Shown here one piece after another: positions 58,701 to 62,052 of a DNA stretch of 64,000 bases. The position numbers and the translations under genes were made by a program. Origin of the DNA: Gambelia wislizenii. Taxonomy: Eukaryota > Chordata > Lepidosauria > Squamata > Crotaphytidae. The DNA is taken from the NCBI GenBank assembly GCA_030847615.1, contig JAUMIR010000002.1:196213809-196277808 (forward strand), given 5' to 3'. The stretch's first letter is position 1; each line of letters opens with the position of its first letter. The notes below the pieces were generated by a model. That model was given only the letters and a program-made list of their open reading frames with translations, made no database searches and was not told the DNA's origin.

Positions 58701-59426
58701 CAAGTACCACTTTCCACTACACTAGATTAGTTTGAGTCACTTCCACAACAGTTCAGCACATTTCTCTTAAGTGATACAGCAGAGCTCCCATAGAATCTCA
58801 ACTGATCAGATTTCCACTGGTTCAAATTTTGCTTCTACCACAAACCTACTAGGCAGCTTGACAAAAACAAAATAGGCTATCAGTATTTATCAGATCTAAC
58901 CCTGCCTTCCGAAAACCTCTGCCTTCTATCCTTCCTCCCTAACACCTCAATCTGAAATATTGAGTATATTTGGACATTTGCCTTCACAGGATTCCAACTG
59001 TGCTCTCCTCAGGTATTTAAGAAGCTTGTGTAATCATGTGAGGGCAGAATGCCTGGATAGGGCTACTATTATTGTTAGGATTACTGAGATAACTTTACTA
59101 GAGTGGGCAGCTTGTCTCCCTGCCCAGATAGGGTTGGACTGCAACTCCCATCTGCCCTGGCCAATAGGCAAGGGTGAGCAATGATGGGAGTTGCATTTCC
59201 ACAACATTTTGGCATGGCCAAAAGTTGCCTACCCCTGTGTTAAGTAAATGCTATGTATCGCCACTCATTTGACCTACCTATCATTGTTGAAAGCCATTAC
59301 GCAGTTCAAGGATCAAAGAAAAGGATACAGTTTGATGGCTCCTGATCGGGTCCCAATAGCCATAAGATGAAGGAAAGAGCTGTAGCCCAGTGCACTGGGC
59401 TGGTGTGGAAAGCCATGTTCAACAGT
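12125..59426 (-). CDS. LLGL2: LLGL2 gene, 5'-partial (22 internal exons + terminal exon)
   Basis: Lethal giant larvae homolog 2 is a cortical scaffold that antagonises aPKC/PAR6, helps set the basolateral domain of epithelia, and binds syntaxin-type exocytic partners and LGN/GPSM2 (family knowledge). Twenty-two minus-strand exons totalling 2,924 bp join with matching phases into about 975 codons and continue into a terminal exon. With about 25 residues expected upstream this gives roughly 1,020 residues, the usual LLGL2 length. Order: two WD40-type beta-propellers, the LLGL domain (window exons 8-9), the basic aPKC-target loop (window exon 14) and a divergent C-terminal tail. Paralogue-specific stretches fit LLGL2, not LLGL1. 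No in-frame stop or frameshift was found, so the gene looks functional. The first coding exon, 5'UTR and promoter are outside the window. Residue numbers in the exon entries assume 25 missing residues. Confidence 0.96.
12145..12150 (-). terminator. LLGL2: AATAAA polyadenylation signal of LLGL2
   Basis: Canonical AATAAA on the minus strand (TTTATT on plus) at the far end of the AT-rich terminal exon. It is the best placed signal for 3' cleavage near 12,125-12,130. No other strong candidate with a clear open 3'UTR was seen in the next few hundred bases. Confidence 0.65.
13046..13170. mobile_element. hAT-like MITE (CAACTCCCATCAT family)
   Basis: Imperfect inverted ends around gggcaacatgtggccatccaga and caacatctggaagacccctc, with inner pieces ttcagctcccatcatcct and tttgtgggagttgcagtcc. 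A common squamate short palindromic repeat. In the LLGL2 intron before the terminal exon. Confidence 0.6.
14047..14249. mobile_element. Tigger/mariner-like MITE
   Basis: Flanked by TA. Inverted ends cagtgcgacctctgtatctac and, on the other strand, caatcagctctctgtatccac; internal ggtttggttccaggttccctg and tctgtggatgctcaagtccc are typical of pogo/Tigger-derived short elements. Confidence 0.75.
14400..14580. mobile_element. hAT-like MITE fragment
   Basis: Inverted inner segments gattccactttagctgtcat and catggcagttaaagtagaat around aatcctgggatttacaattt. Related to the outer ends of the 62 kb MITE. Confidence 0.5.
15187..15229 (-). CDS. LLGL2: LLGL2 window exon 22 (residues ~986-1000)
   Basis: Encodes [15 protein letters not shown], matching the [12 protein letters not shown]-terminal segment of the mammalian long isoform. 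Acceptor cccctttcag, strong donor GTGAGT leaving AG of a serine or arginine codon. A longer open frame on the opposite strand is only a shadow of this exon. Confidence 0.92.
16324..16371 (-). CDS. LLGL2: LLGL2 window exon 21 (residues ~969-985)
   Basis: Encodes [16 protein letters not shown], the conserved LMExALLxDE motif near the LLGL2 C-terminus. Acceptor tgtctttcag in phase 1; donor GTGAGA in phase 1. Its length of 48 bp would allow in-frame skipping. Confidence 0.93.
16784..16794. repeat. L1 target-site duplication, left
   Basis: AGAGTAATCTA, identical to 19,678-19,688. The two copies bracket the L1 exactly. Confidence 0.9.
16795..19677 (-). mobile_element. 5'-truncated L1 LINE (2.9 kb)
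   Basis: The minus strand encodes L1 ORF2: the upstream part (19,678-19,361, [13 protein letters not shown]), the RT core (19,288-18,428) with [23 protein letters not shown] and an altered active site FGDD (usual FADD), and the C-terminal part (17,517-17,017) with the [16 protein letters not shown] zinc-binding motif. Several frame changes and stops make it inactive. The endonuclease domain is missing. It sits in the LLGL2 intron between exons 20 and 21 in the same orientation as the gene, with a T-rich left end where its A-tail would be. Confidence 0.93.
19678..19688. repeat. L1 target-site duplication, right
   Basis: AGAGTAATCTA, the partner of 16,784-16,794. It defines the 5'-truncation point of the L1 at about 19,677. 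Confidence 0.9.
19765..19805 (-). CDS. LLGL2: LLGL2 window exon 20, 41-bp small exon (residues ~956-969)
   Basis: Flanked by acceptor ttctctgctgcag and donor GTAACT. Joined to exons 19 and 21 it restores the frame and reads [20 protein letters not shown], which aligns with the short acidic linker ahead of the MExALL motif in mammalian LLGL2. Without it exons 19 and 21 are out of frame. It lies 77 bp from the right end of an L1 insertion. Confidence 0.8.
20814..20967 (-). CDS. LLGL2: LLGL2 window exon 19 (residues ~905-956)
   Basis: Encodes [19 protein letters not shown] and LVEPRCLI, closing the second propeller, then a variable serine-rich tail ending in ENASRKS. Acceptor tctacacag in phase 1. 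The donor GTACGA is weak, but the two leftover bases fit exon 20 exactly. Reading on past the donor gives a longer open frame that is intronic. Confidence 0.88.
21593..21854 (-). CDS. LLGL2: LLGL2 window exon 18 (residues ~818-904)
   Basis: Encodes [36 protein letters not shown] and [18 protein letters not shown], the last blades of the second propeller. Acceptor gcactggcag in phase 0; donor GTAAGA leaves one base. Confidence 0.97.
22526..22907 (+). mobile_element. L2-like LINE 3' end, copy 2
   Basis: Encodes [19 protein letters not shown] and then DLFRQAFPE, followed by an AT-rich 3'UTR with taagccgccccgattgcg and an ATT-rich tail. It lies 160 bp from LLGL2 exon 17, opposite orientation. 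Same family as 2.7-3.1 kb but better preserved. Confidence 0.75.
23069..23235 (-). CDS. LLGL2: LLGL2 window exon 17 (residues ~761-817)
   Basis: Encodes [35 protein letters not shown] and [13 protein letters not shown]. These are LLGL2-type residues; LLGL1 differs in the middle stretch. Acceptor ctctccccag in phase 1; donor GTAACA in phase 0. Confidence 0.97.
23815..23927. mobile_element. hAT-like MITE fragment (CAACTCCCATCAT family)
   Basis: Ends gtgtgcaacatcagacgatg and gcatctggagggccacattt, with inner gaattcccatgatctctcat and gatggaagctgaagtcctac. Confidence 0.5.
24478..24650 (+). mobile_element. Sauria-type SINE fragment next to exon 16
   Basis: Reads tagggtagtggtttgagtac (A-box region), gtgatcttgggcaagtcaca, aactcctctgaacagatctt and gccaagaaaaccctatgacg. 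The 3' tail is cut off about 30 bp from the exon 16 donor. Confidence 0.75.
24684..24800 (-). CDS. LLGL2: LLGL2 window exon 16 (residues ~723-761)
   Basis: Encodes [15 protein letters not shown], then [15 protein letters not shown] and MDEPVRAEQ, a second-propeller blade. Acceptor ctctctcctag in phase 1; donor GTCAGT. It was predicted from the phase gap between exons 15 and 17 and then found by reading the minus strand. A Sauria SINE fragment ends about 30 bp beyond its donor. Confidence 0.95.
26415..27035 (+). mobile_element. CR1 LINE 3' end nested in DIRS-like element
   Basis: The plus strand reads [20 protein letters not shown] and [17 protein letters not shown], then the CR1 3' end ending ccttgtggtcttttccaact. 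The DIRS reading (VHLYLEDM...) resumes directly after it. Itself split by a MITE. Confidence 0.85.
26590..26725. mobile_element. hAT MITE nested in CR1
   Basis: Perfect-looking inverted ends, CAGTGGTGTCCAACCTGTGG and its complement at the right, with a short core of gactccaactcccagaagcc. Flanked by an exact 8-bp duplication, GTTTAAAT, at 26,582-26,589 and 26,726-26,733, diagnostic of hAT insertion. Confidence 0.93.
28188..28253 (-). repeat. ~60-bp L1-derived insert identical to 31.26 kb
   Basis: From AAACTTTTTTAATTCAAGAG to CAATGTTTAGC this is base-for-base the same as 31,255-31,315, the C-terminal ORF2 part of the L1 at 30.9-31.6 kb. No other L1 sequence surrounds it. Confidence 0.85.
28674..28824 (-). 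CDS. LLGL2: LLGL2 window exon 15 (residues ~673-722)
   Basis: Encodes [16 protein letters not shown], then [18 protein letters not shown] and [15 protein letters not shown]. The segment around [11 protein letters not shown] separates LLGL2 from LLGL1, which reads differently there. Acceptor tttcttgggaaag in phase 0; donor GTAAGG leaves one base. Confidence 0.95.
29612..29750 (-). CDS. LLGL2: LLGL2 window exon 14: aPKC-target basic loop (residues ~627-672)
   Basis: Encodes [13 protein letters not shown], then [15 protein letters not shown] and RRSRVSTRK. This basic, serine-rich loop of the second propeller binds membrane phosphoinositides and is phosphorylated by aPKC in Lgl proteins, releasing them from the cortex (family knowledge). 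The serines of S-LKK-S-LRQ-S fall at about 646, 650 and 654, matching the known sites. Acceptor catcctag in phase 2; donor GAG|GTGAGG in phase 0. The last residues (LRTAE) are divergent, as expected for the variable part of the loop. Confidence 0.96.
30939..31649 (-). mobile_element. Short 5'-truncated L1 (711 bp) with 15-bp TSD
   Basis: The minus strand gives the L1 ORF2 C-terminus ([37 protein letters not shown]) and 3'UTR. Exact 15-bp duplications, ACATGAAAACATCTT, lie at 30,924-30,938 and 31,650-31,664. It has stop codons in ORF2, so it is dead. In the LLGL2 intron between exons 13 and 14, gene orientation. Confidence 0.92.
31782..32074 (-). CDS. LLGL2: LLGL2 window exon 13 (residues ~529-626)
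   Basis: The largest coding exon. It encodes [49 protein letters not shown] and [14 protein letters not shown], covering two blades of the second propeller. Acceptor ctcccag in phase 0; donor GTAAGT leaves AA of a lysine codon. A short L1 insertion ends about 120 bp downstream of its donor in the next intron. Confidence 0.97.
32600..32812 (+). mobile_element. CR1 LINE 3' end
   Basis: Reads gtggtggaacgcactgcctt, agatttttaaacagaggcca, gatggccatctgtcaagggg and cttccaactctatgcttcta, the conserved CR1 3' end. Opposite orientation to LLGL2. Confidence 0.85.
32813..34273. other. LLGL2 intron, no further gene
   Basis: An open 114-codon plus-strand frame at 33,866-34,210 has no recognised family and stops just short of exon 12; treated as chance. 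Confidence 0.5.
34274..34378 (-). CDS. LLGL2: LLGL2 window exon 12 (residues ~494-528)
   Basis: Encodes [16 protein letters not shown], then [15 protein letters not shown] and TAGQ, 35 codons in phase 0 on both sides. Acceptor cctactag, donor GTACTG. The intron to exon 11 is only 120 bp (34,379-34,498), the shortest in the gene. Confidence 0.96.
34499..34652 (-). CDS. LLGL2: LLGL2 window exon 11 (residues ~442-493)
   Basis: Encodes [33 protein letters not shown] and [10 protein letters not shown], the first blade of the second propeller with a WD-like F-W dipeptide. Acceptor tttccaccag, donor GTGAGG. A long CA repeat lies about 32 nt upstream of the acceptor on the gene strand. Confidence 0.96.
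34683..34711 (-). repeat. (CA)n microsatellite upstream of exon 11 acceptor
   Basis: About 13 uninterrupted GT units on the plus strand, so CA units in the LLGL2 pre-mRNA, sitting roughly 32 nt upstream of the exon 11 3' splice site in the branch-point zone. Intronic CA repeats near splice sites are known hnRNP L binding elements. A role here is inference. Confidence 0.9.
34970..34983. repeat. Penelope insertion target duplication, left
   Basis: ACATTTAATACCTG, identical to 37,511-37,524. Confidence 0.9.
34984..35577 (-). mobile_element. Penelope-like element, inverted 5'-truncated arm
   Basis: Minus-strand copy of the element's 3' half: from YIGTT, the start of the GIY-YIG endonuclease, through [19 protein letters not shown] and [16 protein letters not shown], to the conserved 3'UTR (CTCTGAAGATGCCAGCCACA). 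The reading frame is open over most of the nuclease. It mirrors the plus arm at 36.9-37.5 kb. Confidence 0.9.
35966..36908 (-). mobile_element. CR1 LINE 3' part nested in Penelope element
   Basis: The minus-strand 243-codon frame starts in the RT tail ([12 protein letters not shown], the FADD catalytic motif) and continues [30 protein letters not shown] and [16 protein letters not shown], then the CR1 3'UTR and terminal repeats (ATAGAATC units) at 35,966. A long open frame with few changes suggests a fairly young copy. Confidence 0.95.
36909..36947 (+). repeat. 18-bp direct duplication at CR1 5' junction
   Basis: GAATCAAGGAGCACGAGA occurs at 36,909-36,926 and 36,930-36,947, separated by CAT. 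The sequence belongs to the Penelope target (R-I-K-E-H-E-R), so it was copied when the CR1 joined. Confidence 0.85.
37511..37524. repeat. Penelope insertion target duplication, right
   Basis: ACATTTAATACCTG, partner of 34,970-34,983. It brackets both arms, showing they arrived as one insertion. Confidence 0.9.
37525..38497. other. LLGL2 intron, nothing recognised
   Basis: No gene or clear repeat seen between the Penelope insertion and exon 10. Confidence 0.45.
38498..38565 (-). CDS. LLGL2: LLGL2 window exon 10 (residues ~420-442)
   Basis: Encodes [17 protein letters not shown] and then DLLLTG, leading into the second propeller. Acceptor tttctctag in phase 0; donor GTAGGT leaves GG of a glycine. 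The 3' intron (34,653-38,497) carries the inverted Penelope insertion. Confidence 0.94.
39688..39905 (-). CDS. LLGL2: LLGL2 window exon 9 (residues ~346-419)
   Basis: Encodes [33 protein letters not shown] and [11 protein letters not shown], the core of the LLGL domain in the linker between the propellers. Acceptor ttcttgcag in phase 1; donor GTATGG in phase 0. The segment is nearly invariant among vertebrate LLGL2 proteins and is one of the clearest family identifiers here. Confidence 0.97.
40156..40225. mobile_element. Short hAT-like MITE fragment
   Basis: gcagccttgcccaatctatt followed by gtggcaaccctcataatctc; a half-element of the CAACTCCCATCAT family. Confidence 0.35.
40440..40675 (-). 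mobile_element. Sauria-type SINE, minus orientation
   Basis: The plus strand shows the reversed SINE: ctgatgttgttattctgtgc tail, gggttttcatggcaagattt, gaaggtttgccattgtcttc and ggactcaaaccctgatcacc (B-box), ending aaaccactggaccatgctgg. Confidence 0.8.
40800..41240 (+). mobile_element. L2-like LINE 3' end, copy 3
   Basis: Encodes [18 protein letters not shown], the A-x-x-LWNSLP motif, then a T-rich 3'UTR ending gtaagtcactttgagccaac. More diverged than the 22.5 kb copy. Confidence 0.6.
41241..42569. other. LLGL2 intron, nothing recognised
   Basis: No gene or clear repeat recognised here, within the intron between exons 8 and 9. Confidence 0.4.
42570..43268. repeat. GC-rich foldback (two ~280-bp inverted arms)
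   Basis: The left arm from about 42,570 to 42,850 and the reverse complement of the right arm (43,268 to about 42,985) share CACTGGGGAGGGCTTGGCTT, ggcctcctccttc(a/g)ccagc and aagaagccctcctcagcttc in order, roughly 85% alike by eye. The centre has shorter repeats of cttctcagcttccaaagcag. Much higher GC than the surroundings. Long open frames on both strands follow from composition, not from a gene. Intronic in LLGL2 (exons 8-9). Confidence 0.85.
43443..43529. mobile_element. 87-bp mariner-type micro-MITE
   Basis: Inverted ends CAGTCACCCCTTCCCATT and, on the other strand, CAGTTACCCCTTCCCATT, bordered by TA on both sides (43,441-43,442 and 43,530-43,531). Confidence 0.75.
43748..44044 (+). mobile_element. 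tRNA-derived SINE (MIR-like, squamate type)
   Basis: A-box region tggcacagtggttaaatgcc, B-box-like agtttgattcc, core cctttcgtaggtcggtaaat, 3' part acaatttgtaagccgctctg and an (AAAT)n tail. A 7-bp TATGATG flanks both ends. Confidence 0.75.
44050..45570. other. LLGL2 intron, nothing recognised
   Basis: No gene seen. Lies between the SINE and exon 8. Confidence 0.45.
45571..45725 (-). CDS. LLGL2: LLGL2 window exon 8 (residues ~295-346)
   Basis: Encodes [18 protein letters not shown] and then [15 protein letters not shown], the entry to the conserved LLGL domain found in Lgl and tomosyn-type proteins but not in other WD40 proteins. Acceptor cttttag, donor GTAAGT. The residues that follow (VIAHADPFA) are more variable than the rest. 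The intron on the 3' side (39,906-45,570) is the second longest complete intron in the window and holds the GC-rich foldback. Confidence 0.95.
46380..46720 (+). mobile_element. L2-like LINE 3' end, degraded
   Basis: Plus-strand reading [18 protein letters not shown] matches the A-x-x-LWNSLP C-terminal motif, followed by a T-rich 3'UTR ending caagccaccatgggaggcag. Low conservation. Confidence 0.45.
46938..46992 (-). CDS. LLGL2: LLGL2 window exon 7 (55 bp; residues ~276-295)
   Basis: A short exon encoding [18 protein letters not shown], the strand before the [14 protein letters not shown] segment. The acceptor is ctgtctag and the donor GTAGGT. It takes over a one-base phase and leaves GG. Small size and intact phase on both sides make this a clear internal exon rather than a remnant. 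Confidence 0.92.
47285..47390. mobile_element. hAT-like MITE
   Basis: Ends ggtgaggaacctgttgtcct and ggagggagacaggttcctta are inverted; core ccaactcccataagctgtag. Confidence 0.55.
47808..47940 (-). CDS. LLGL2: LLGL2 window exon 6 (residues ~233-276)
   Basis: Encodes [16 protein letters not shown] and [17 protein letters not shown], a propeller blade with the H-x-D-G-S motif of the family. It ends in VPYG with one base of the glycine codon left over. Acceptor cttcctag in phase 0; donor GTCAGT. The opposite strand carries short unrelated ORFs only. Confidence 0.94.
48740..49090 (+). mobile_element. Solo-LTR-like segment (tentative)
   Basis: Begins TGTGACAG and ends CTCTGACA (TG...CA), with a polyadenylation-like ttgccaataaacattc 70 bp before the end, as in a retroviral or Ty3-type LTR. 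A clean 5-bp target duplication is not evident with TG...CA borders; AAGTA flanks borders shifted by one or two bases. No internal coding part is present. Confidence 0.3.
49580..49742 (-). CDS. LLGL2: LLGL2 window exon 5 (residues ~178-232)
   Basis: Encodes [14 protein letters not shown] and then [16 protein letters not shown], the signature blade of Lgl/tomosyn proteins, ending HHFLGNQ. Acceptor ctttgcag in phase 2; donor GTACTT in phase 0. The residues before LELVEAL (PEDYRNRRS) differ from mammals, which fits an ortholog from a distant amniote. Confidence 0.96.
50041..50135. mobile_element. hAT-like MITE fragment
   Basis: ggggtggggaacctgttgtt followed by actaactcccatcaacacca; only the left end is well kept. 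Confidence 0.4.
50288..50430 (+). mobile_element. tRNA-derived SINE 3' fragment
   Basis: Shares ttagctaacacacattggaa and acaatttgtaagccgctctg with the 43.8 kb SINE, including the gcagtgtagatgtgtag link. The 5' tRNA-like half is missing. Confidence 0.7.
51149..51307 (-). CDS. LLGL2: LLGL2 window exon 4 (residues ~126-178)
   Basis: Encodes [16 protein letters not shown], then [17 protein letters not shown] and [17 protein letters not shown], a propeller blade strongly conserved among vertebrate LLGL2 proteins. Acceptor tgtacag in phase 2; donor GTAAAC leaves CG of an arginine codon. The length of 159 bp (53 codons) preserves the phase. Confidence 0.95.
51608..51726. mobile_element. hAT-like MITE
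   Basis: Inverted ends CAGGGCTGGAGAACC and, at the right, actctccagccctgg. Lies between exons 3 and 4. Confidence 0.6.
51767..51899. mobile_element. hAT-like MITE (second, adjacent)
   Basis: Inverted ends gatgagaaacctttgatgcc and gagggccaaaagtttcccac, core gtgggagttgtagtcttaaa. Confidence 0.55.
52291..52409 (-). CDS. LLGL2: LLGL2 window exon 3 (residues ~86-125)
   Basis: Encodes [16 protein letters not shown], a WD-type blade ending in the usual L-W-x-L, then a polar linker and FTLRGPPG. Acceptor tttttcag in phase 0; donor GTAATT leaves two bases of a glycine codon. Too fragmented to be found by simple long-ORF scanning: it was recognised by reading the minus strand and checking the phase with both neighbours. 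Confidence 0.95.
52718..52920 (+). mobile_element. Sauria-type SINE, near full length
   Basis: ggggtacagtggtttgggtg (A-box part), gaccaggattccaatctcc (B-box), cctcctctgaataaatctcg, then ttggaaggcacataacaaca tail. About 300 bp upstream of LLGL2 exon 3 on the gene strand, antisense. Confidence 0.85.
52930..54480. other. LLGL2 intron, nothing recognised
   Basis: A 19-bp A-run near 53,025 is the only clear feature. No gene. Confidence 0.45.
54483..54690 (+). mobile_element. 5S-rRNA-derived SINE, copy 2
   Basis: gactaagcaaggtcagccct and tacttggatgggagaccagc (5S internal promoter region), body ttcagaggaacgaactggca, BovB-like tail caggcgacttgaaggcacat and a CA-rich end. The first ~40 bp of the 5S head are degraded. 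Confidence 0.85.
55103..55250 (+). mobile_element. 5S-rRNA-derived SINE, copy 3, short form
   Basis: The best-kept 5S head (ctgatcttggaagctaagca, gcacttggatgggagaccac), but the middle body of about 60 bp is absent, so it passes directly to ccctatgaaattcatggggt and the BovB-like tail. Confidence 0.85.
55652..55706. repeat. Two-copy short tandem duplication
   Basis: aattgctgcataagctcag occurs twice about 31 bp apart, each preceded by agcatgt(c/a). Confidence 0.8.
56389..56470 (-). CDS. LLGL2: LLGL2 window exon 2 (residues ~58-85)
   Basis: Encodes [16 protein letters not shown] and ends IHFIPGQ, the N-terminal propeller region that precedes the first [13 protein letters not shown] strand. The acceptor attcag gives phase 2 and the donor GTGAGT gives phase 0. 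A CR1 3' end starts about 50 bp upstream of this acceptor on the gene strand (56,517 onward), close to any branch site. Confidence 0.95.
56517..56690 (-). mobile_element. CR1 LINE 3' end
   Basis: Starts agaatcatagaattgcagag and continues gatggcaatccagcctctgt and aagacctccaaggaaggaga; nearly the same as the 3' part of the 36 kb CR1. Confidence 0.88.
56720..57375 (+). repeat. Unclassified ~600-bp dispersed repeat, copy 2
   Basis: Same ordered blocks as 8.3-8.9 kb. Ends look inverted: cctaggagttgtctaaacag at the left and tatagatggcccctagaaa at the right, suggesting a DNA-transposon origin with a CTAGGGGC-type end. Confidence 0.65.
57380..58070. other. LLGL2 intron, nothing recognised
   Basis: Within the U12-type intron; no gene seen. 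Confidence 0.4.
58083..58474 (+). mobile_element. hAT-type MITE, copy 2, with (ATT)n expansion
   Basis: Ends ccgtggttctcagcttgc and gttaaaagccactg. Shares ttttaaatcttgagttaa and gggtccctggtaaa with the 4.1 kb copy. 8-bp flanks ggctagat and gcctagat match at 7 of 8. An (ATT)n run at about 58,330 lengthens it. Confidence 0.8.
59125..59239. mobile_element. hAT-like MITE fragment
   Basis: ggactgcaactcccatctgc and ggccaaaagttgcctacccc. It lies about 90 bp from the U12-type donor. Confidence 0.5.
59319..59328 (-). promoter_or_regulatory. LLGL2: U12-type 5' splice site
   Basis: The donor after window exon 1 reads GTATCCTTTT on the minus strand, identical to the minor-spliceosome consensus (A/G)TATCCTTT over all nine positions. 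The intron runs to a CAG acceptor at 56,471-56,473. A CTTAA core, the heart of the U12 branch-site consensus, lies about 28 nt upstream of that acceptor. The branch site is imperfect, so the call rests mainly on the donor. Confidence 0.75.
59329..59426 (-). CDS. LLGL2: LLGL2 window exon 1 (residues ~26-58)
   Basis: Encodes [15 protein letters not shown] followed by [12 protein letters not shown], the first blade of the N-terminal beta-propeller. The acceptor is a pyrimidine-rich tract ending ccaacag, phase 0. The exon ends after AAACT and is followed by the donor GTATCCTTTT, which matches the U12-type consensus; the split leucine codon (CT|C) is completed by window exon 2. The preceding exon, carrying the Met start and about 25 residues, was not found up to position 64,000. 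Confidence 0.95.
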
Positions 59427-59934
59427 CTGTTGGAAACACAAAGGCAAAGACACAAAGCATTGACCACACAAGGAAAAGCAGGCACTATGGTATGGGGTCA
59501 AGCAAAAAAACAAAACAAAAACAAAATTTATTTCTTTAGGTACAACTGATCCATTCATAATATACCATATCCTTAGTTTGAGCAAAGTCAGTCAAGATAA
59601 AGTATTCTCTCAGATTAAGTCTGACAGAACCAGAGAAGGTGTTCGTTACTGATTTTTACTCCACTGCTGGAAAACTGCTCCTTCGAATAAGATTTTACAA
59701 ACATGTTTTTAACCCCCTTTGGAAAACATGGCGAGAGAAGAATACAATCTTTCTCCCAGTCAACCCCCATAGCTTGGGCCTGAGTGAGTGGGAGTGATCA
59801 GTCTTCAGAGGCTTCACAATACTTCCTGAACTCTCATTTTCACTTTACATGCCTTGGAGCAAGTAATCAACCACATACTGTAGGAAAAATCACAGCAACT
59901 TGCATCTCCTCTGTAAACACAGCAAGACGTAAGT

Positions 59935-60235
59935 ATTTATTTATTTATTGGATTTATATACTACCTTTCTCCTACGATGGAATGCAAGGTGGCTTACAAT
60001 AATTTAAAAAATAAAAATAAAACATTACAAAAGTTACAAAAGTTTAAAAGAGAATTAAATTATTATCACAATTAAAACATAACAGTTAAAAAACACAACA
60101 TAGATTAAAAACAATGTCAAAAAATTGCAAATATTAAAAGACATTAAAAGCAGTGCACCAATTAAACCTCACATATTAAAAGCCTGCCCCAATAAAAATG
60201 TCTTCAGCTACTGGTGAAAAGAGACCATGGAAGGG
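59935..60235 (-). mobile_element. L2/CR1-like LINE 3' end
   Basis: The plus strand starts with (TATT)n, then ggatttatatactacctttc and aaggtggcttacaataattt, the reverse of a common LINE 3' end, followed by A-rich body sequence. Confidence 0.55.
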
Positions 60236-60759
60236 AGTTCCAGTCTACAAGAATCTACGGAGAACACGGAGTCCTCACCAATGGTGCCTGCGGAGGTGGT
60301 CGGACTGAGAAAAGAATTGACACCCACTGTGGAAACATTGCCAGTAGATGGCTTGAATACAGCCTACATAGCCCAGTTATATCTTGTCTAACCAGAGCTT
60401 GGAAACATTACTTTTTTGCAGCAAACTCCTAGAATCCCCCAGACCATTTCCATTCTTTTCCCCACAACATTCCAGAACTGCAAGCAGAGATGTTCTCAGG
60501 ACCAACACATGTAGGCCTAGGACTTATCTAGACGAGAAGAAATAATGCTCATACCTGCGCATTATAGCAAATTCACAGCAGCATTCTTTTGTTTCCATAG
60601 TCTTTCCACAAAAGCAATAGGCTGTAAAGCTCTCTGTGCTTGATGTTCATATACCCGTGAATCAACATGGTGGCAGTGTTATATGTGCCCCCTGCTTCAG
60701 GGTATTTTTTTTTCCATTAGGGGTGAGTGGGGGAGACACTCAGAGTGGGAAGGTGAAGG

Positions 60760-61258
60760 GAACCCAGCAGCACCTGGAGACAACAAGGAGGGTGGCCACC
60801 ATAAGGAACAGGAGAGATTGAGCTCCCAGTCCTTCACCCATCCTGTCATGTTCATCGTCCAAGTCTGGCGGCAATTAAAGGGATGGGAGGAGGCGCTTCG
60901 CCAGCCACTGGTAGCAAAGAAGGAAGAGGAGGATGGCGAAGAACAAAGAGCTGGGCTGTTCCTTCTCTCATGCCTGTCCCGCACCCTCCAAAGCCCACTA
61001 ACATCGAGCTAGGAGGGCACAGGGCAGGCATGAGAGGAGCAGCAGCCCAGCCCAGGAAGGCGAGATGAAGCTGGAGTGTCAAAGAATCGCCCTCCTCTTC
61101 CTTCTCTGCAACCAGTGGCTGGCCAAGCAGCTCCACCCATCCCTTTAATTGCAGCCGGATTCAGTCACTGGGATGGGTGAAGAGCTGGCGGCTTGGTCTT
61201 TCCTTGTGTTCCTCATGGTGGCTGCCCTCCTCATCGTCTCCGGGTGCTGCTGGGTTCC
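60760..61258. repeat. Second large foldback (~230-bp inverted arms)
   Basis: The left arm starts aacccagcagcacc and the right arm ends gggtgctgctgggtt. Also paired: gggtggccaccat with atggtggctgccc, caattaaagggatgg with ccatccctttaattg, and gggctgttccttctctcatgc with its near complement gcatgagaggagcagcagccc. Pairing continues almost to the centre near 61,000. GC-rich and non-coding; open frames on both strands are compositional. It lies in the 5' intron of LLGL2. Confidence 0.85.
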
Positions 61259-61454
61259 TTTTGCCATGAAGAATTCTCCTCTATACTGCACAGTTCAAAG
61301 GGTAATGAGAGGGGGGCAGAAAAGCACACAAATGCTAGTGCAAAAAGCACTTCCAGGTGCTTAATGGCAAGCCTGCTCCCTGTGCACATCCAACCAATCA
61401 TATCTCCAGTTCTGCCCTCTCCAGACTGCGCAGCAAATTTAATCGGTTTTCCCA

Positions 61455-61660
61455 ACAAGCAGAAATGTGCATTTCCCTCCCAAATTTTTAAAAAACATTG
61501 GGAAAAGCTGTAACATATATGGCATTTCTGGGGGCCCTCCTTCTGAATACGGCGAATCACCGTTTGATCCCATTTGGACAAAAGGCATTCTCCCCAAATT
61601 TTATGCGGAATATTTTCACTATTTAGACAAGCCCCTAGCTGCAGATGGAAAGACGATATA
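61455..61660 (-). repeat. Unclassified dispersed repeat, copy 3, partial
   Basis: Reverse orientation of the 8.3 and 56.7 kb repeat: ccttctgaatacggcgaatc, tttgatcccatttggacaaa and tttcactatttagacaagcc, ending at the CTAG-type terminus near 61,637. Confidence 0.55.
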
Positions 61661-62052
61661 TTCTGTTTCGGAAAAAAAAAGTGTCTTTCTCTCAGGGTTA
61701 GAAATAAATAGAAGCTGCTAGCCCTCTGAATATTCCTGAACATCTCTTGCATCTACTTGCACTCTCTTTTCTGCTTCCAAAGCTCTGTCAGCCCAGCTGC
61801 CAAAACCCCTTTAATTGGACATGCCAGAGACTGGACCTTAGGCTCAACACTTGCAAAACATACACTCTTCCATACTTTTCTGCCACAGTACTTGAGAAAC
61901 CACAAATAAAAATCAGAGAGGCTTTTCTGTACAGAGTGTTATTTTGAAAAGCGTTCTGAGGACTATAAGACAAAGTCTGGAAAAAGTTATTTTGTAGACT
62001 ACCGTACCCTGAATCCAATGGCCATACTGAATGATGGATTCAAGGAGACGAA

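Noticed and set aside
15187..59426. LLGL1 instead of LLGL2
   Set aside because: Exons 15, 17, 21 and 22 carry LLGL2-type residues ([44 protein letters not shown]).
60683..61136. ORFs of 94-109 codons on both strands
   Set aside because: Same cause: a GC-rich foldback.
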